Shown one piece after another: positions 12,726 to 24,800 of a stretch of DNA of 64,000 bases. Under the pieces are notes generated by a model. The model was given only the letters and a program-made list of their open reading frames with translations, was not told the DNA's origin and made no database searches. Position numbers and translations under genes: made by a program. Position 1 is the first letter of the stretch. Every line of letters begins with the position of its first letter. The DNA is from Aquila chrysaetos chrysaetos (taxonomy: Eukaryota; Chordata; Aves; Accipitriformes; Accipitridae): assembly GCF_900496995.4 (NCBI RefSeq), contig NC_044012.1, positions 5,828,001 to 5,892,000 on the forward strand, written 5' to 3'.

Positions 12726-12779
12726 TGATAGAGTGGCTTTGGTGGGCACCTGGTGTCCAGCCAGTGTCAACCCACCACA

Positions 12780-13248
12780 TACACTCTAGTTGGTAACACC
12801 CTAAGAGAATTATAGGAGAGGCATTTGTTGCAGCTACAGTCTACACGTAGTTTCTAGACCTTGCAGAAAAACCTCGATTCAATTGAGCTGACCATTTGTA
12901 CAATTTGGGTGAGGACTCTAGTCCTATGAGTGTTCTAGCCACTTACTTTTTCCCATCCGATTCTCAGCTGATAACGCTGCTTATTCAAACAGTTGCAGTA
13001 ATTGCTCACAAACACAGGGATAGGCTGACTGTGAATTTTTATAGGCATGCATAACTTCCTGAATATTAGGGTGTACTCAAAAAAACCCTGTAAGAAATGT
13101 AGTCTTGGTACATTCCTCCACAGGAATGATTAATATGAATAACCACTGGTAAAATACGCAGCTGAAAACTTAGTTATGCCTACTGTAATTGTGAATCATT
13201 GTAATGAATATTGCCAATGTGTTATACACTTTACTAAAGCTCTACGCC
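12780..13248. other. Spacer between two LTRs
   Basis: Unique AT-rich sequence of about 470 bp between LTRs of two different families. I see no feature in it apart from the putative target-site copy at 12780-12784. Confidence 0.6.
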
Positions 13249-13735
13249 TGTCCTGGTTTCCGCTGGGATAGAGTTAATTTTCTTCCTAGTAGCTGGTACA
13301 GTGCTGTGTTTTGGATTTAGGATGAGAATAATGTTGATAACACACTGATGTTTTAGTTGTTGCTGGGCAGTGCTTACACAGAGCCAAGGCCTTTTCTGCT
13401 TCTCACCCCGCCAGCGAGGAGGCTGGGGGGGCACAAGGAGCTGGGAGGGGACACAGCCGGGACAGCTGACCCCAACTGACCCAAGGGATATCCCAGACCA
13501 TATGACGTCATGCTCAGCATAGAAACCTGGGGGGAGTTGGCTGGGGAGTGGCAGCCCGCTTGTTTCGTATATTCTTTTATCATTATTGTTTTCCCTTCCT
13601 TTTCTGTCCTGCTAAACTGTCTTTATCTCAGCCCACAAATTTTACCTTTTTTCCGATTCTCTCCCCCATCCCACTGCGGGGGAGAGAGTAAATGGCTGTG
13701 TGGTGTTCAGCTGCCTGCCGGGTTAAACCACATCA
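13249..13735 (+). mobile_element. Second avian ERV solo LTR, different family
   Basis: It begins TGTCCTGGTTTCCGCTGGGA and contains the block GATAGAGTTAATTTTCTTCC, then CATATGACGTCATGCTCAG with a CRE-like TGACGTCA at about 13503-13510, then CTAAACTGTCTTTATCTCAG. It ends around GGTTAAACCACA. I recognise it as an LTR widespread in neoavian genomes. Relative to the copies I remember, the segment before TTGTTTCGTATATTC (about 13550) looks shortened. The 3' boundary is uncertain (13732-13743), and I could not identify a clear target-site duplication. Confidence 0.88.
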
Positions 13736-13743
13736 CCACCACA

Positions 13744-15049
13744 GGAGTAAAGTGCCTTCAACAGTCAGGCATTTCTTAATATTGGCACTGCCCGGGCTTT
13801 AAAAGAGTGCATGACATCTAACATAAAATCTTTCTAATATAAATGAAAACACATTTCTGTGGAATACCTAAAATGACATGAACAACAGGATAACTATGAT
13901 GTCGGACTCTGACAGTTTAATTAAAAATGAATTATTAACACTTGTGCTTAAGCAAAGGGGATTCTCTACCTGGACAACATAATGGATTTCAGGGGTGTAG
14001 ACTTAAGTTACATATTCAATTTTATTAACATTCACTAAAATGGAGTATTGTAGCAAATCTTAGTGGTCCCATTAGATTCTCTGTTTATTTTACAGAGCCT
14101 TTCACTTGTAATTTGCCGATTCTAATTCTGCTTGGCATAATAGGAGGAACCTGATGAAGTGAATAGTCTGGCCTGTTTTGTAGGGGTGTTTGCATCACTC
14201 AAGGTAAATAGATATTTGGTATAACTGAGGCTCAGTGGTAACCATGGTGCTAATCAACAGAACCTGCTTTGTGGTAAATGAAGGTGTACCAATAAAAACT
14301 TTTAAAAGTGAAAACTAAATTCACATGAGGTTCCCCAAACCTGTTTAAATTGCTGTGCACCAAAAAATGTATCAATGGGAACAAAATAGATATTTAGCCT
14401 AAAAATGGTTCTTGTGAACTGTCATGCTTTAAAATTACTCTTTTGAATGATTTAGTGACATTTTAAAGGCTGGGAACTTTGATATGGAGCTATCACTTTA
14501 ACCGGTGAGACTTTTATTATTTTTCATGTAGAACCCTAGATAAAACAAGCTACATTTCAAAAAGGTAACTGTGCAGAAAGATCTTTGGGGGCATTCATTA
14601 CCTGGAAAAGATCTTACTGATGGCTTGACAGAACTCATCCCCAGTACAGACATCAGCCATCCAGAGTCTGGTGATTTGTTTGGGCTTGGGAAAAACATCA
14701 AACGCTGTAAAGAATACAGATGTGTGTAACTAAGTTACATTAAAGGAACCCAGATACGACCATCTCTTCCCCAGCATTAAGGTGCTGAAAGAACAGGTTA
14801 CAAAGTCTGTGTGTCGTTGGCAAGAAATCAGTGGTCTAATGGCAATAGTGTAATTTTACAAAACCCTTGATGAAAAACTGGTCTTGACCTTTGCTGCCAG
14901 CAACCTAGGGCTAGATTATTTTGACTGTAAGTAAATATGTGAAGCATTAAGCTAATTTCTCCTCCAGCACTAGGCAGAAGTGGTTATTCCCCACGCTTGA
15001 ATCATGGGCTTTTTTTTTTTTTTTTGGTTTTTTGTTAAATTATGCCGTT
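13744..15049. other. Intergenic, no gene seen
   Basis: AT-rich, ending in a poly(T) run at 15010-15025 just before the CpG island. No recognisable coding or repeat sequence. Confidence 0.5.
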
Positions 15050-15840
15050 ATGTCCAAAGCGATCTTTCGCACTGCGAACCCCAGCGATGACCGCCCTTCC
15101 TCCCAGGCGGGCGGCAGCACACGGCCACGCCGCGGGTAAACCCTTCCTTCCCAGCGCCTAAGCAGGAATATTGGGAATTTTTTAGGTATCTTCCCCTCGC
15201 CGAGCTGCTCGCTGTCACGCTAACAACCCCCACCGGCCGCGTCTCCCAGCGGCCGCCGCTCCCAGACCGGCCCCGGCGGTACAAAGCTCCACAGGGCGGC
15301 CTTCCCCGCCTCCTGGCACCGCTTCAGGGCGAGCCGCCAGTGCTCGGCGCTGCTCGCTCACCGCCTCGGCCGGCAGCGCCGCCTCCCTCTTCGCCGCCCG
15401 GCAGCCGGGAACCTCGCCAGGCTCCGCGGACACGGGAACGGCCCCCGGACCGGACCGGTCCGGCCTCCTGCGGCGGCCGCCTCGCTTCTCGCTTGCCGCT
15501 CCCCGCCGCCAGCGCCGCCCAGCGGCCGCGCCGTCCCGCCGGGGGGCAGCGGCCTTCCCGCCGAGCGCGGGAGGCGCTCCGTGCGGACGGGCCGCCATCT
15601 TGGAGAGGCCCTGAGGGGGTGCTGGCCCCCTCTCCCTTTTCCTTGCCGTTGGCCACCGTGGCAACCCGGCTGTGCCCAGGTGCTGGGTGCTGGGCTGAGG
15701 AACGGCCTCAGTCCTCAGAAGGGCTGGGTGCTGGCGTGGTGGCCATCGCTCCCTGGAGGCTGCGCGGTCCAGCCATGGTCTCCGCCTCAGGTAAAATGAC
15801 ACCCACGCTCTTCCCGCGGTGGGTCCTTCGGGCCAAAAGT
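15050..15840. promoter_or_regulatory. CpG island, probable promoter of an unidentified transcript
   Basis: GC content rises abruptly and CG dinucleotides are dense from about 15060 to 15640, then decline. It is the only such island in the window. It contains a YY1-type motif (15591-15604), GC-box-like CCCCGCC near 15304, a plus-strand donor CTCAG/GTAAAA at about 15790, and a minus-strand donor-like GCG/GTGAGC near 15361. Both flanks are AT-rich. Open frames of 110-225 codons occur on both strands, but in such GC-rich DNA they are expected by chance. It is about 7 kb downstream of the end of CMC2 and about 44 kb from the coding end of CDYL2, so neither known promoter explains it. Confidence 0.75.
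15591..15604 (-). promoter_or_regulatory. YY1-type motif in the CpG island
   Basis: The plus strand reads GCCGCCATCTTGGA, so the minus strand carries CCAAGATGGCGGC. This is the usual YY1 promoter element, which in many genes lies just downstream of the start site with AAGATGGCGGC on the sense strand. That preference hints at minus-strand transcription, but the motif also occurs in the other orientation. Confidence 0.6.
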
Positions 15841-18800
15841 TCTCACAGACGGTCCCCATGCCCTGGAACACTCTAGGGATGCTATCGATCACTTGCCGAT
15901 GCCAAATTCTCTTGCGCAGTCCTACTTTATTTATCGCCCAATTTTTTTTTTTTTTTTTTAAATTAAGTCGATGTACTCAGGACAGCACTGTTGAAATAAG
16001 CAAACTTGGTTGGACTTTGCTGCATGCAGCTTTGAGCAGGGCCCTAGCACAGGGCCTCACGGGTGACCACAAATCACAGCGGGGAACGGCACTGATACTG
16101 TCAACAATCCTCTCTGTGATGTTTGGTAGGATTAGAAGACTACACCTCACTCTTTTCCACCCCGTGGATTTGTAGTTATAGCTGTAATAGGTATTTTAGA
16201 AACAGCAATGATGTGCCCTAATACAGGCATTGCTGTTTTCCAAAGTTCAGCAGGATATTTGAACTGGCTGATGCGCCTGGCTCTGGAAGCAGCCAGGAAT
16301 ATAAGGTCATCCTCAAAGACAACTGGCATTGTTGCAGTTTATTTTATTAGTGATTCATTTTGGGTAGCGTAGTGGTTGGTTTGTCACTTGCTTTGTATAT
16401 TCTATAATACCGTATTTATCCAGTGGCACCTTAGACTTCGTGTGCGTGATTTCACGAAACAGTCTACCTGAGCTGTCTTTGTGAATTGAAAACTCCAGCT
16501 TTTAATTCTTACACTTTTCTGTAGCTTTCAGAGCTAAATATTTGTGTGGATTATTTTGCTGTATTTTGGGTTGCTTCATATTCTAACATTGCTGGTAATG
16601 AATATATAAAGTATTTTGCGTATAAGTGGTGTTAGTTAGCTGCGGTTACTAGCAGCCCACATAATCATATTAAATCAATATTAAATGTGTGCTACTGAAT
16701 AGTTGTCTTTGGGATGCTGATGGTCCCAATTTAATTTAAACTTCATCCCACTAGTGCTTCCAAAAAACCTCAGAGGAAAACAAATCAAAAATCAAATCCC
16801 CAAATGAGTAATTCCAAATGGAATAACAGATCTTTCATAATTGGTCCACGGTGGCTTCATTTAGGTGGCTATACAAGTGTGTCATATGCGACAGCAAACC
16901 ATCCAAAACTTGGTCCCTGTTCACTGTCATACAGCTAGCAGATGGCAACTATGGAGAATGGGTTTTGAGATGCTGTTTTGTGATAAGAGAGTTTGTTTAT
17001 TTTGACTAGGAAAATAGAAGAGGCTGGTTGGAGTTACGATATTCGGTGTGAGGAAAAGACTTAAATACTAGAAGTTTCTTCAGAAAGCCAATTTGCCCTT
17101 AGTCTGATGCAGCTGTGCTGCTGTTGGTTCTGTTTTGCAGGATGGCCAAGAATAGATAGCATGAAGGCTAAAGAGGGGTAGCAACAAGGAAACCTGAAAC
17201 TTTCCTCTGGAGCTTCTTGGTATTTAAAATGGAAACTCTTAAATCATCTTCTAGTTATAACAAGGGCAAAACATTCTCCCTTGAATTTTTCTGTGCTGGG
17301 CTTGTGTTCAAGGGCTTCTGTTTCTGTGCTTGGGGCTATGTTCAACGTGAGGGGGAAAATGACGTAGTTGAACTAAATCTCCTAGTTGGGAAGTTGCATA
17401 TTATGGCAGGGAGTGTGCATCAAGTGGAAACCAATTCTAGTGTCCAATACTCACTGGAGATGCTGTAATGTTATCTCGAATTGTTTATTCAGTCTTACCA
17501 TGTGTTAGAAGATACTGCATACAGAAGTTGTGTACTATAAGTTATACTGGGAAGCAGAAAGGCTGTACTGGCAAATGAAGTGAGAATTCTCCCTTTGAGC
17601 AGAATGGCAGGCAGGGAACCTTGTCCGTATGAAAATATCTCTGGTTTAACACGTTGAATATCTGGGGAAGAACTTGGGACATTATTCATAGGGACTTTTA
17701 TCTGTGGTTTGATGGGGCTTGCATTGTTTGTGGTTATAGATCAACAGGCCAGTTTTAGTGTATTCTGGTGCTCCTAAGTTGAAGTTTCCTCACATCCTTA
17801 CACCAGAAATGGTGCTTAAGAGAAGTAGGTCATGCCTGGCAAGTGCAGGTCACGTGAACCTGGTGTGTCCTTTCCTTAGTTGTTGTGTTGCCTTCCATTT
17901 GCAGCCAAGAGGGTTCCAGAGGTTGCATAGCAATTCTTGTCTGCTTTATGTGAGTGAGTTATTAGGGAAGGGGAGGAGGAGAAAGTGAAGGCAGCAATGT
18001 GGGTTTGTTGAAACTATTAGTAGCATCCAAAGCTACATTTGAAGTGGTGTTGTGTGTGTACGTGCATATATATATTTACGTATAAATGTATAAAAATTAG
18101 TACAACAGTGAAAGAAAGGCAATGGCAAATTTAGCCAACATTTCAAATATGGAAGGTGTATGGTTCTTGTTTTCCTCTGAAGCTGCCTGCTGTATTGAAA
18201 CCTAGCACTAAGAGAACAGTGCAACCTTAGTGATGGCGTTTACTTTTATTTTGGGGTTTTGATTCAGCATATGAAAAGTGAAAAAATATTACCTAAAATC
18301 AAGAGGGAAAACAAAATACATTAATCTTTCTGTTGTCTTTTGAGACACTGCAAGTAGGTATTTTAATTTAGGTGTGTTTGACTTGGCTTTTACAGTGAGA
18401 GAAGCTAAAACAGCTTAGAAGCAGCAAGAAGTTTTGAATTATCATCTGCCTCTCTGCTAACCTGCATTTTAGAATTATTTAAGCTAAGTGCAGAATTATG
18501 TTCTGAGTCTTGCCATTCCCAAACAAATCAGATTGCTAATACTAATGAAGGATGCGAATAGTGTAAAATACAGGAAATTTATAAAAATAAGGAATTTGCC
18601 ATTTTTCAGCCCAAGAGAAAGCATGACTGGCTAGCAGATTTGCATACAGACTACACAGATGCTAAGTATTTTTCCTTAAATAATGATAATATTTTTTTAT
18701 AATAAATACCTTTATTTCAGCTTGACCAGCAATGACAAGTAATGCAAGTTATTTTTGTTGTTGCCATAAACTTTTAAGTAATTATGGCTTACTCTCCAAA

Positions 18801-21800
18801 GTTAAATCACCATATTCTCATCTTCGTTTCAGCTTCCTGCCAAAGTGGTGATGAATAAATGCTTCAACATAGCCCCTTGGAGTCGATGGTACATTACAAA
18901 GATCCAGTATTTAGCAGATATAGCCAAAAATAGCCTGGGGAAACCTCAAGTCTATTGAGACACTTAGATTTTAGCTAGTGATGGGCCAAAAAAAAAAGCC
19001 ATGGACTTAAACATCTGTGAATTTAAGTTCAGATTCAGATCTGTTTTTATTTTACAGCTTCCTCTGATCTTTGTAAGCAGAACCAAAACCATGGTTTCAA
19101 GTCTGTTTTGTCCTGAGGATTAGATGTGTGGGCTTGAAACTAAATCCAAATTTGGTGGTTTAGGCTTGTGCTAGTTTCATCTTTTATTTTATCTTTTTTT
19201 TTAATGAAACAAAGTATAAATGCCACCTTAGCAGCTGGCCACATAAGCTGCCATTTTACCATAGCTAAATTAGGATTCTCAGTTTAAGTGTAAAATTGGT
19301 CCTTAGGAAAGGGAAGAACACAAGATGCTACCCCGAGACGGTTGACAGGTGGCAGGTTGGCAGAGCATTTTCCTCCAAACCTATGCTGGGCCCCTCAATC
19401 TTGACTTGAAACCGAGTACTGGAATGATAACATATTATTACTGTTGAGCAGAGACTGCTTACAGCATAGGACAACAGTTGCATACATATAAAGTGCATGA
19501 AGGAATCAGATTAGATACACTAGCGATTTTCTGTTATAAGCCAGTATGTAGACAGGGAATTTGTAATTGCCATTGGTTTTCTGCAGAAATTGTTGTATTC
19601 TATTACATTCTTTTCACAGCAACATTAGGGAGTTCTTTCAATTAGATATCTTTTGAAATTGGTTTAAAGAATGGTATTCTTAGTTTACAAATAGACGCTG
19701 TAGCCAGGCTAGCAGTTTTGTTTTGCATGGTTGTGGGGAATTGTTTAATTCTCCTTTCTGAGTCCTCTTTCTCTAGGTCAGCAGCCAGCAGTGAGGAACA
19801 TTAAGTAAAAATAAACCTCCTATTTTTAGTTCAGCTACATAATGTCCTATTTATAATACTGAAATTTCAGCTACTACCTGGCCCCTTTCAGTTGAATGAA
19901 CCATTTCTCCTCTGTTAGCCCTCATTGCTCTTTCTTCACACCTGCCCCATTTGATTCTTTTGCAGTTATTTTTATAGGTTTGGGGATGCTTTTCCAAGAG
20001 GGCTCTTAATTCTGCACAGTGCTGACAGCTATCAGTTCAAGTAATTTGATTAGAAGTAAGGGCAAGTAGCAGCTAGCAGGGGATACTCAAAACTTGGCAT
20101 AATTCATCCTTAAAATTTTAACACCATGGAACTCTTGGAAAAAAAAAAAAAAAAGAAGCTGCAATCATAATGATGTATCAGTTTCTGCAACATCCAGATA
20201 AATGTTTGCTTCTGGTTTCAATCCCTCATGACTACTGAAAATAAGATACTTTAACTTCATTTTCCTCAGGATGATACATGACAGTAATTTTCTTTTTTTC
20301 CCCCTTTTGTTTTGTATAAATTTTAACACAGTTTACCACACTAACAATAGGCCAGTGAGAGGGAGACAAAGAAGAGCATATACATAAACATCTCATGGCT
20401 AGCCAATAAGCTGCCTACTATTTGGAAGTGAAATTGTTAAAAATGTGTTGAAAACCTCAGAGTCTAGCTGAAGTCTGCGGTTTTGGTGAGTAAAAGATGG
20501 CCCTCAGCACAGGACCTTAGGAAAAATGCATTTGTGCAAAGGCAGTTTTTACCCTGTCCGCAGACTTGGAGATAAGGCAGTAATTGTAACAACAGGAATA
20601 GTTCCAAAATATGTTTGTCAGCTTAAAGAGTTAGAAGGAAATGTTGATGTGCTACTGGGAATGGTTCTGCTGCCATCATAGGGTTGGCTTCAAAATGGTA
20701 ACATATCACTGTGGTTAAGCCAAAACTAATGTAGAAAAATTCCCAGTTAGAAGCAGCTGATGAAACCAGGTAGACCCTATTATCCACCAGGGACCAGGCA
20801 CTGAAAATAACTTTTGTAAAACATTTTATTTATTTCCTCCATATGATGTATCTCGCTTGAAAGAAATGAAATAACTTGTAAGCCTACTGCCTTTCAACTG
20901 GGTTGAGTCATTCTAGAGACTGATGAGGAGTTGGATGGGGGTGGAGGAGGAGGGAATGTAATTCTGGTAATGTGGAGACCTTGTCATTGTGTGGCAAAGT
21001 TTCAGTTTTAAGACCCATGATTATGCTTGAGAGAAATTTTTGCACGATATGTATGATACATGATGCCAGATATACTGTGCTGGGCTGGGCTGTGTTGTGT
21101 TGGAAACTGAATAAATAGATTGAGCAAGTAGTTAGCCAGGCATGGTCAGTTTGTTGTAACAGAGTCTGATGGCTAGAAACAGTCGTTCTTTAGGAAAATG
21201 TGGAGCTGCTCTCAGAGAGGCAAAAAATAATGTAAAACCATTTAAAAAAAAAAAAAAAGTGACAAACCCTGTAACCCATGCTGCTTCACAAAATTCAGTG
21301 GCAGAGGTATGGAACACTTTATGTAATTAGATTCCATATATAAATAGCTCCATATTTCACGAAATTTCAGGTATCTTCTGAACAACAATGAAAAAGATAT
21401 TGTTTCTTCGTGTCCTGTTTCATCTCCTTATTTGAATACAGATCCAAAGAGAATTTCTCCTTCTCGGAGAGCTCTTTTTTTCCCTTCTTTAACATGCATT
21501 TTTAAATATCAGAATAAATGATAAAAAAAGAAAAATAAGTGAGGTATAAATAAAGGAAAAAATATATATCTTATGGCTGCTCTGTCTCAAAATCTTCATC
21601 AGCAGTTGGGTAAAAGATTCCTTTTGGAGAGAAAGACAATGGTTGGAATGAGGTTAGGTGGGATAAACGTGTAATTCTATTGTTATATTTAGTATTGCAG
21701 AATCTGTGAGAGAAGAGAAAGGCGGCAGGGCAGAGATATGCAAAAGAGGAGTATTTGAGGGTTGTCAGTCCCTGCTTGAGGAGAGCCCACATGAGTGAAT

Positions 21801-24800
21801 GAGGTCAACAGAAGGGTAAAAATAGAAAACGTGAAAAAGTAGTAGGGTGAGAAGAGCCCCTTGGAAAATGTCCACAGTGTATGAAGGGAGGAGGAGGAAG
21901 AGGAGACTACTGAATGTAGCTCTGAGAAGAAAGGCAGGGAGGAACCCCACTGGGTATACAACTTTGCACCAAACTGAAGTTTCAGTGAGAGATGGGTAAT
22001 TTGTGATGTCAAAGATCTTGATGGGGGTTTGTAAGAGATGATAAGGAGACAATGTTAGGTCCTGAATTTAAAAAGTCCATCAGTGATGCCTGTGACAGCT
22101 GTTTTAGCAGAAGGTAGAAAATGCATTTCTGTAGACCTAAGGTGGAGACAGTTCTGCACTCACAACAGCTTCCTGAGTGAAGAAATTCCCATTTTTAACC
22201 TTCTTTACCTTTAACAAGTTATGATCGTTTCATGTCTTGTAACAGACATCCTCCAGCTGTTCATTAAATGACTAATATTCTTGCACTTTATACAGTCATA
22301 AATAATGTGTGTTAGATGTGACCATTGCTGGCAGAGCTCCAAACTCCGTTTCTGCAAAGAAGCATTTGTTTGCTTTCTACTTAATAACAATCAAAGGAAT
22401 GAAGATACTGCTATAGTATTTTTTCAAATATTTGCAGTGTTTACTGCAACATAATACATTCACTACTCATTGCATTCTCTTTTTTTTTTTTTTTTTTAAT
22501 GACAAATGCCCCCCTCCTTCCTGATCTCCCTTCCTCCATTCACCTTTCACTTTGAGCAGAATCCTTTCCAAAACAATCAGCTGGAGCTGACCCAAGTACA
22601 AATATGCTAAATGATGCCATTGTTCTTCTGTTTTTCCTGAAGTTTTTTCTTCCCCCTTGTTTAATGCAAACCCATTTGATACTGTCTTCTTGGCTTTGTG
22701 GTACACAGTGCATACATTTAGTATAGCCTTTCAATTATTTCTGTGAGTTTCTGTATCTCTTTTTGGCGTGCTTTTCATAAACTTTGCAAACAGTTCCAAA
22801 CTGGTAACGTTTTCAAACCTGGTGCTTTACTTGTTTCTAAAGCCTTAAGTGCCAACTGAGTATAGCTACGTCTGCATTTGCAATTAAACATCTTCACTTA
22901 GAGAGTGGGTTAAGACAGGAGAAAAGTAATATGGAAAACATGGAATTCAGAGACAGCATGATAATTACGTTCATTTATGTTAGAGAAGAACAGTTCATGG
23001 AGGCAGTGATGGCTTCAGATATTTTCTTTGAATTAAATGAAAAACTACTATTGCTGTAGAACATAAAATGTGACAATAAAATGGGAATACACTGCTTGCT
23101 TTTGCACACATGCATTTGGCCTGCTGTGGATGAAAGGTCATGACCGATAATGAAAAAACGTTGTGAGAACAGTTTGCATCCCTGTATCTTTGATTCATTA
23201 AGGTAGCTAGTGCACTGAATGGGATTGAAAATATTTGTCCATAAGTAGAGGGAGTATTTATAAACACAGATGATGAATAATTTCTTATGATGGTATAACT
23301 GTTCAAGCTTGTCTGTTTCTTGGACACTAACAGAATAGATTGGGTTTGTTCTGTGTGAAAAGGGGCTGGTGCCTGTTTGTTGGGTTGTATTAACCAGTGT
23401 TATCAAATTAAACTCTAGGTGAAATGCCACCGGGAAGGCAGCTGATCCACTGTTTCTGGTATATGTGAGGAATATAACTGGAACACTGCTTTGGTTTTTG
23501 CTTTAAAAATCTTGATTTTTTTATTAGTATCCAAAAAATTAATAAGATACAGGAGAAATACAAATTCCATTTGATATTTGAATATGTATGAGAAAGAGAA
23601 GGCTATCTTAGGAGACAGCTGCAAATAAGAGAGAGTCTTATTCACAGGAAATTGGGAGCACAGTTCAAAGAATATATTTAAGAAAGTCAGCAGCATTGAA
23701 GCAGCTAGAAAAGAATGTGTGGTGAGAGAATACTATGCTAATAATAAATAGAAATACAATGCTACTGCAACCAGTAATAACACAGAAAACTATGGAACTG
23801 TCTTCCACTGAGCTGGAGATAATGAACCAGAGATGAAGTAGAATTTAAGCGTGAGATACAAACTGTGGCTTCAGAATCCAGAGGTTGTTCGTTAAGTATC
23901 TTGGAAACCGAGAGCCTTCAAGATACTGCCTCTTCCTTGCATTGCAGAGAAAACTGTTCTTCATATTTTGTCTTAAAATCAGGAATCTCAAAACTTATTT
24001 CCCATCCTAGCCAGACAATTTCTAACTTTTATTCAATGAAACTAGTGGGTTAAGAAGCTTATCTTGAAATCAGGTAACTTGGCAGTATTATGTCTATGAT
24101 AGGTTATTACCATTCCAATCATTTCAGTAGTATAGTAACAAACAGCTTAGTAGCCAACTGTAAGATGATCCCAGGACACATTAAATTCACAGATTCAGTT
24201 GATGAAGCAGTCCTAAAATCCTTGCTCTGCTGAAACACAGTGTGGCTAACTGAATGAATCTACCAGAGAAAGACTTACTGGCAGTGATAGCAACATAATT
24301 GAATTTAATAGAGAATAAATAATAAATACTGAGGCCTTTGTGATCAAATAAAAGTTGTCCTTTGTCTTTGCTATATGGTAAGAATAAATTATGAAAAATA
24401 TTGCTAGAATTTTATGGTTTGCTACCAGCTATGTTTAGAATTTAAGGTACTGCTTTATTGTGTATCCTCCAGGTTTTCAATTCTAAATCTGGTTTTCCTG
24501 AATAGACTTGGGTTCTGGAAATCTGAATGATTGCTGTAATTTGCAAGAGCAATTGTGTAATCACATTTTGCAAACTAGGTGGTAAAAAAATTCATTTTGT
24601 GGAAGACAGAACAAGGTATGAATTTACATTTCAGAAAAGCTTTCTTTCCACCACTGAGTATCATGATACCTGTATAAAAATAATAAAATGTCAGTACATG
24701 AAGAAAGACATGCATGAACCTCTGAGCACATAAAGAGAACCTGGTTTTCTTCAAAGGACTGGGGATCCCAGTGTCATTAAAATGCCATGAAAGCATTGGT

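Larger units (their letters stand above)
11730..12779 (+). mobile_element. Avian ERVL-like solo LTR, apparently complete
   Basis: The element starts TGTATTGGG at 11730 and ends CCCACCACA at 12779, giving the TG...CA ends of an LTR and a length of 1050 bp. The flanking 5-mers TTCAC (11725-11729) and TACAC (12780-12784) match at four of five positions, consistent with an aged target-site duplication. An AATAAA lies at 12581-12586. The middle part (about 12060-12375) is GC-rich with imperfect subrepeats around CTGCAGCCCRTGG. No internal retroviral genes or second LTR are adjacent, so it is a solo LTR. I recognise the family from neoavian genomes. The open frames inside it, including one of 137 codons, follow from the subrepeats and are not genes. 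Confidence 0.9.

Noticed and set aside
15215..15892. 225-codon minus-strand open frame, with 178- and 110-codon frames overlapping it, in the CpG island
   Set aside because: Long overlapping frames on both strands are expected where stop codons are rare through high GC. The translations are low-complexity Arg/Ala/Gly/Pro with no recognised domain.
17142..17181. Possible exon after TTTTGCAG joined to the ATG exon at 15775
   Set aside because: The joined frame would be only about 18 codons. No evidence beyond generic splice sites.
18833..18958. Possible terminal exon: acceptor TTCGTTTCAG followed by 41 open codons, then TGA
   Set aside because: No recognisable protein. Its frame does not fit the short ATG exon at 15775, since joining in that phase gives a stop within nine codons.
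21571..22052. Overlapping minus-strand frames of 73-107 codons
   Set aside because: They arise in a purine-rich stretch and resemble no known protein.
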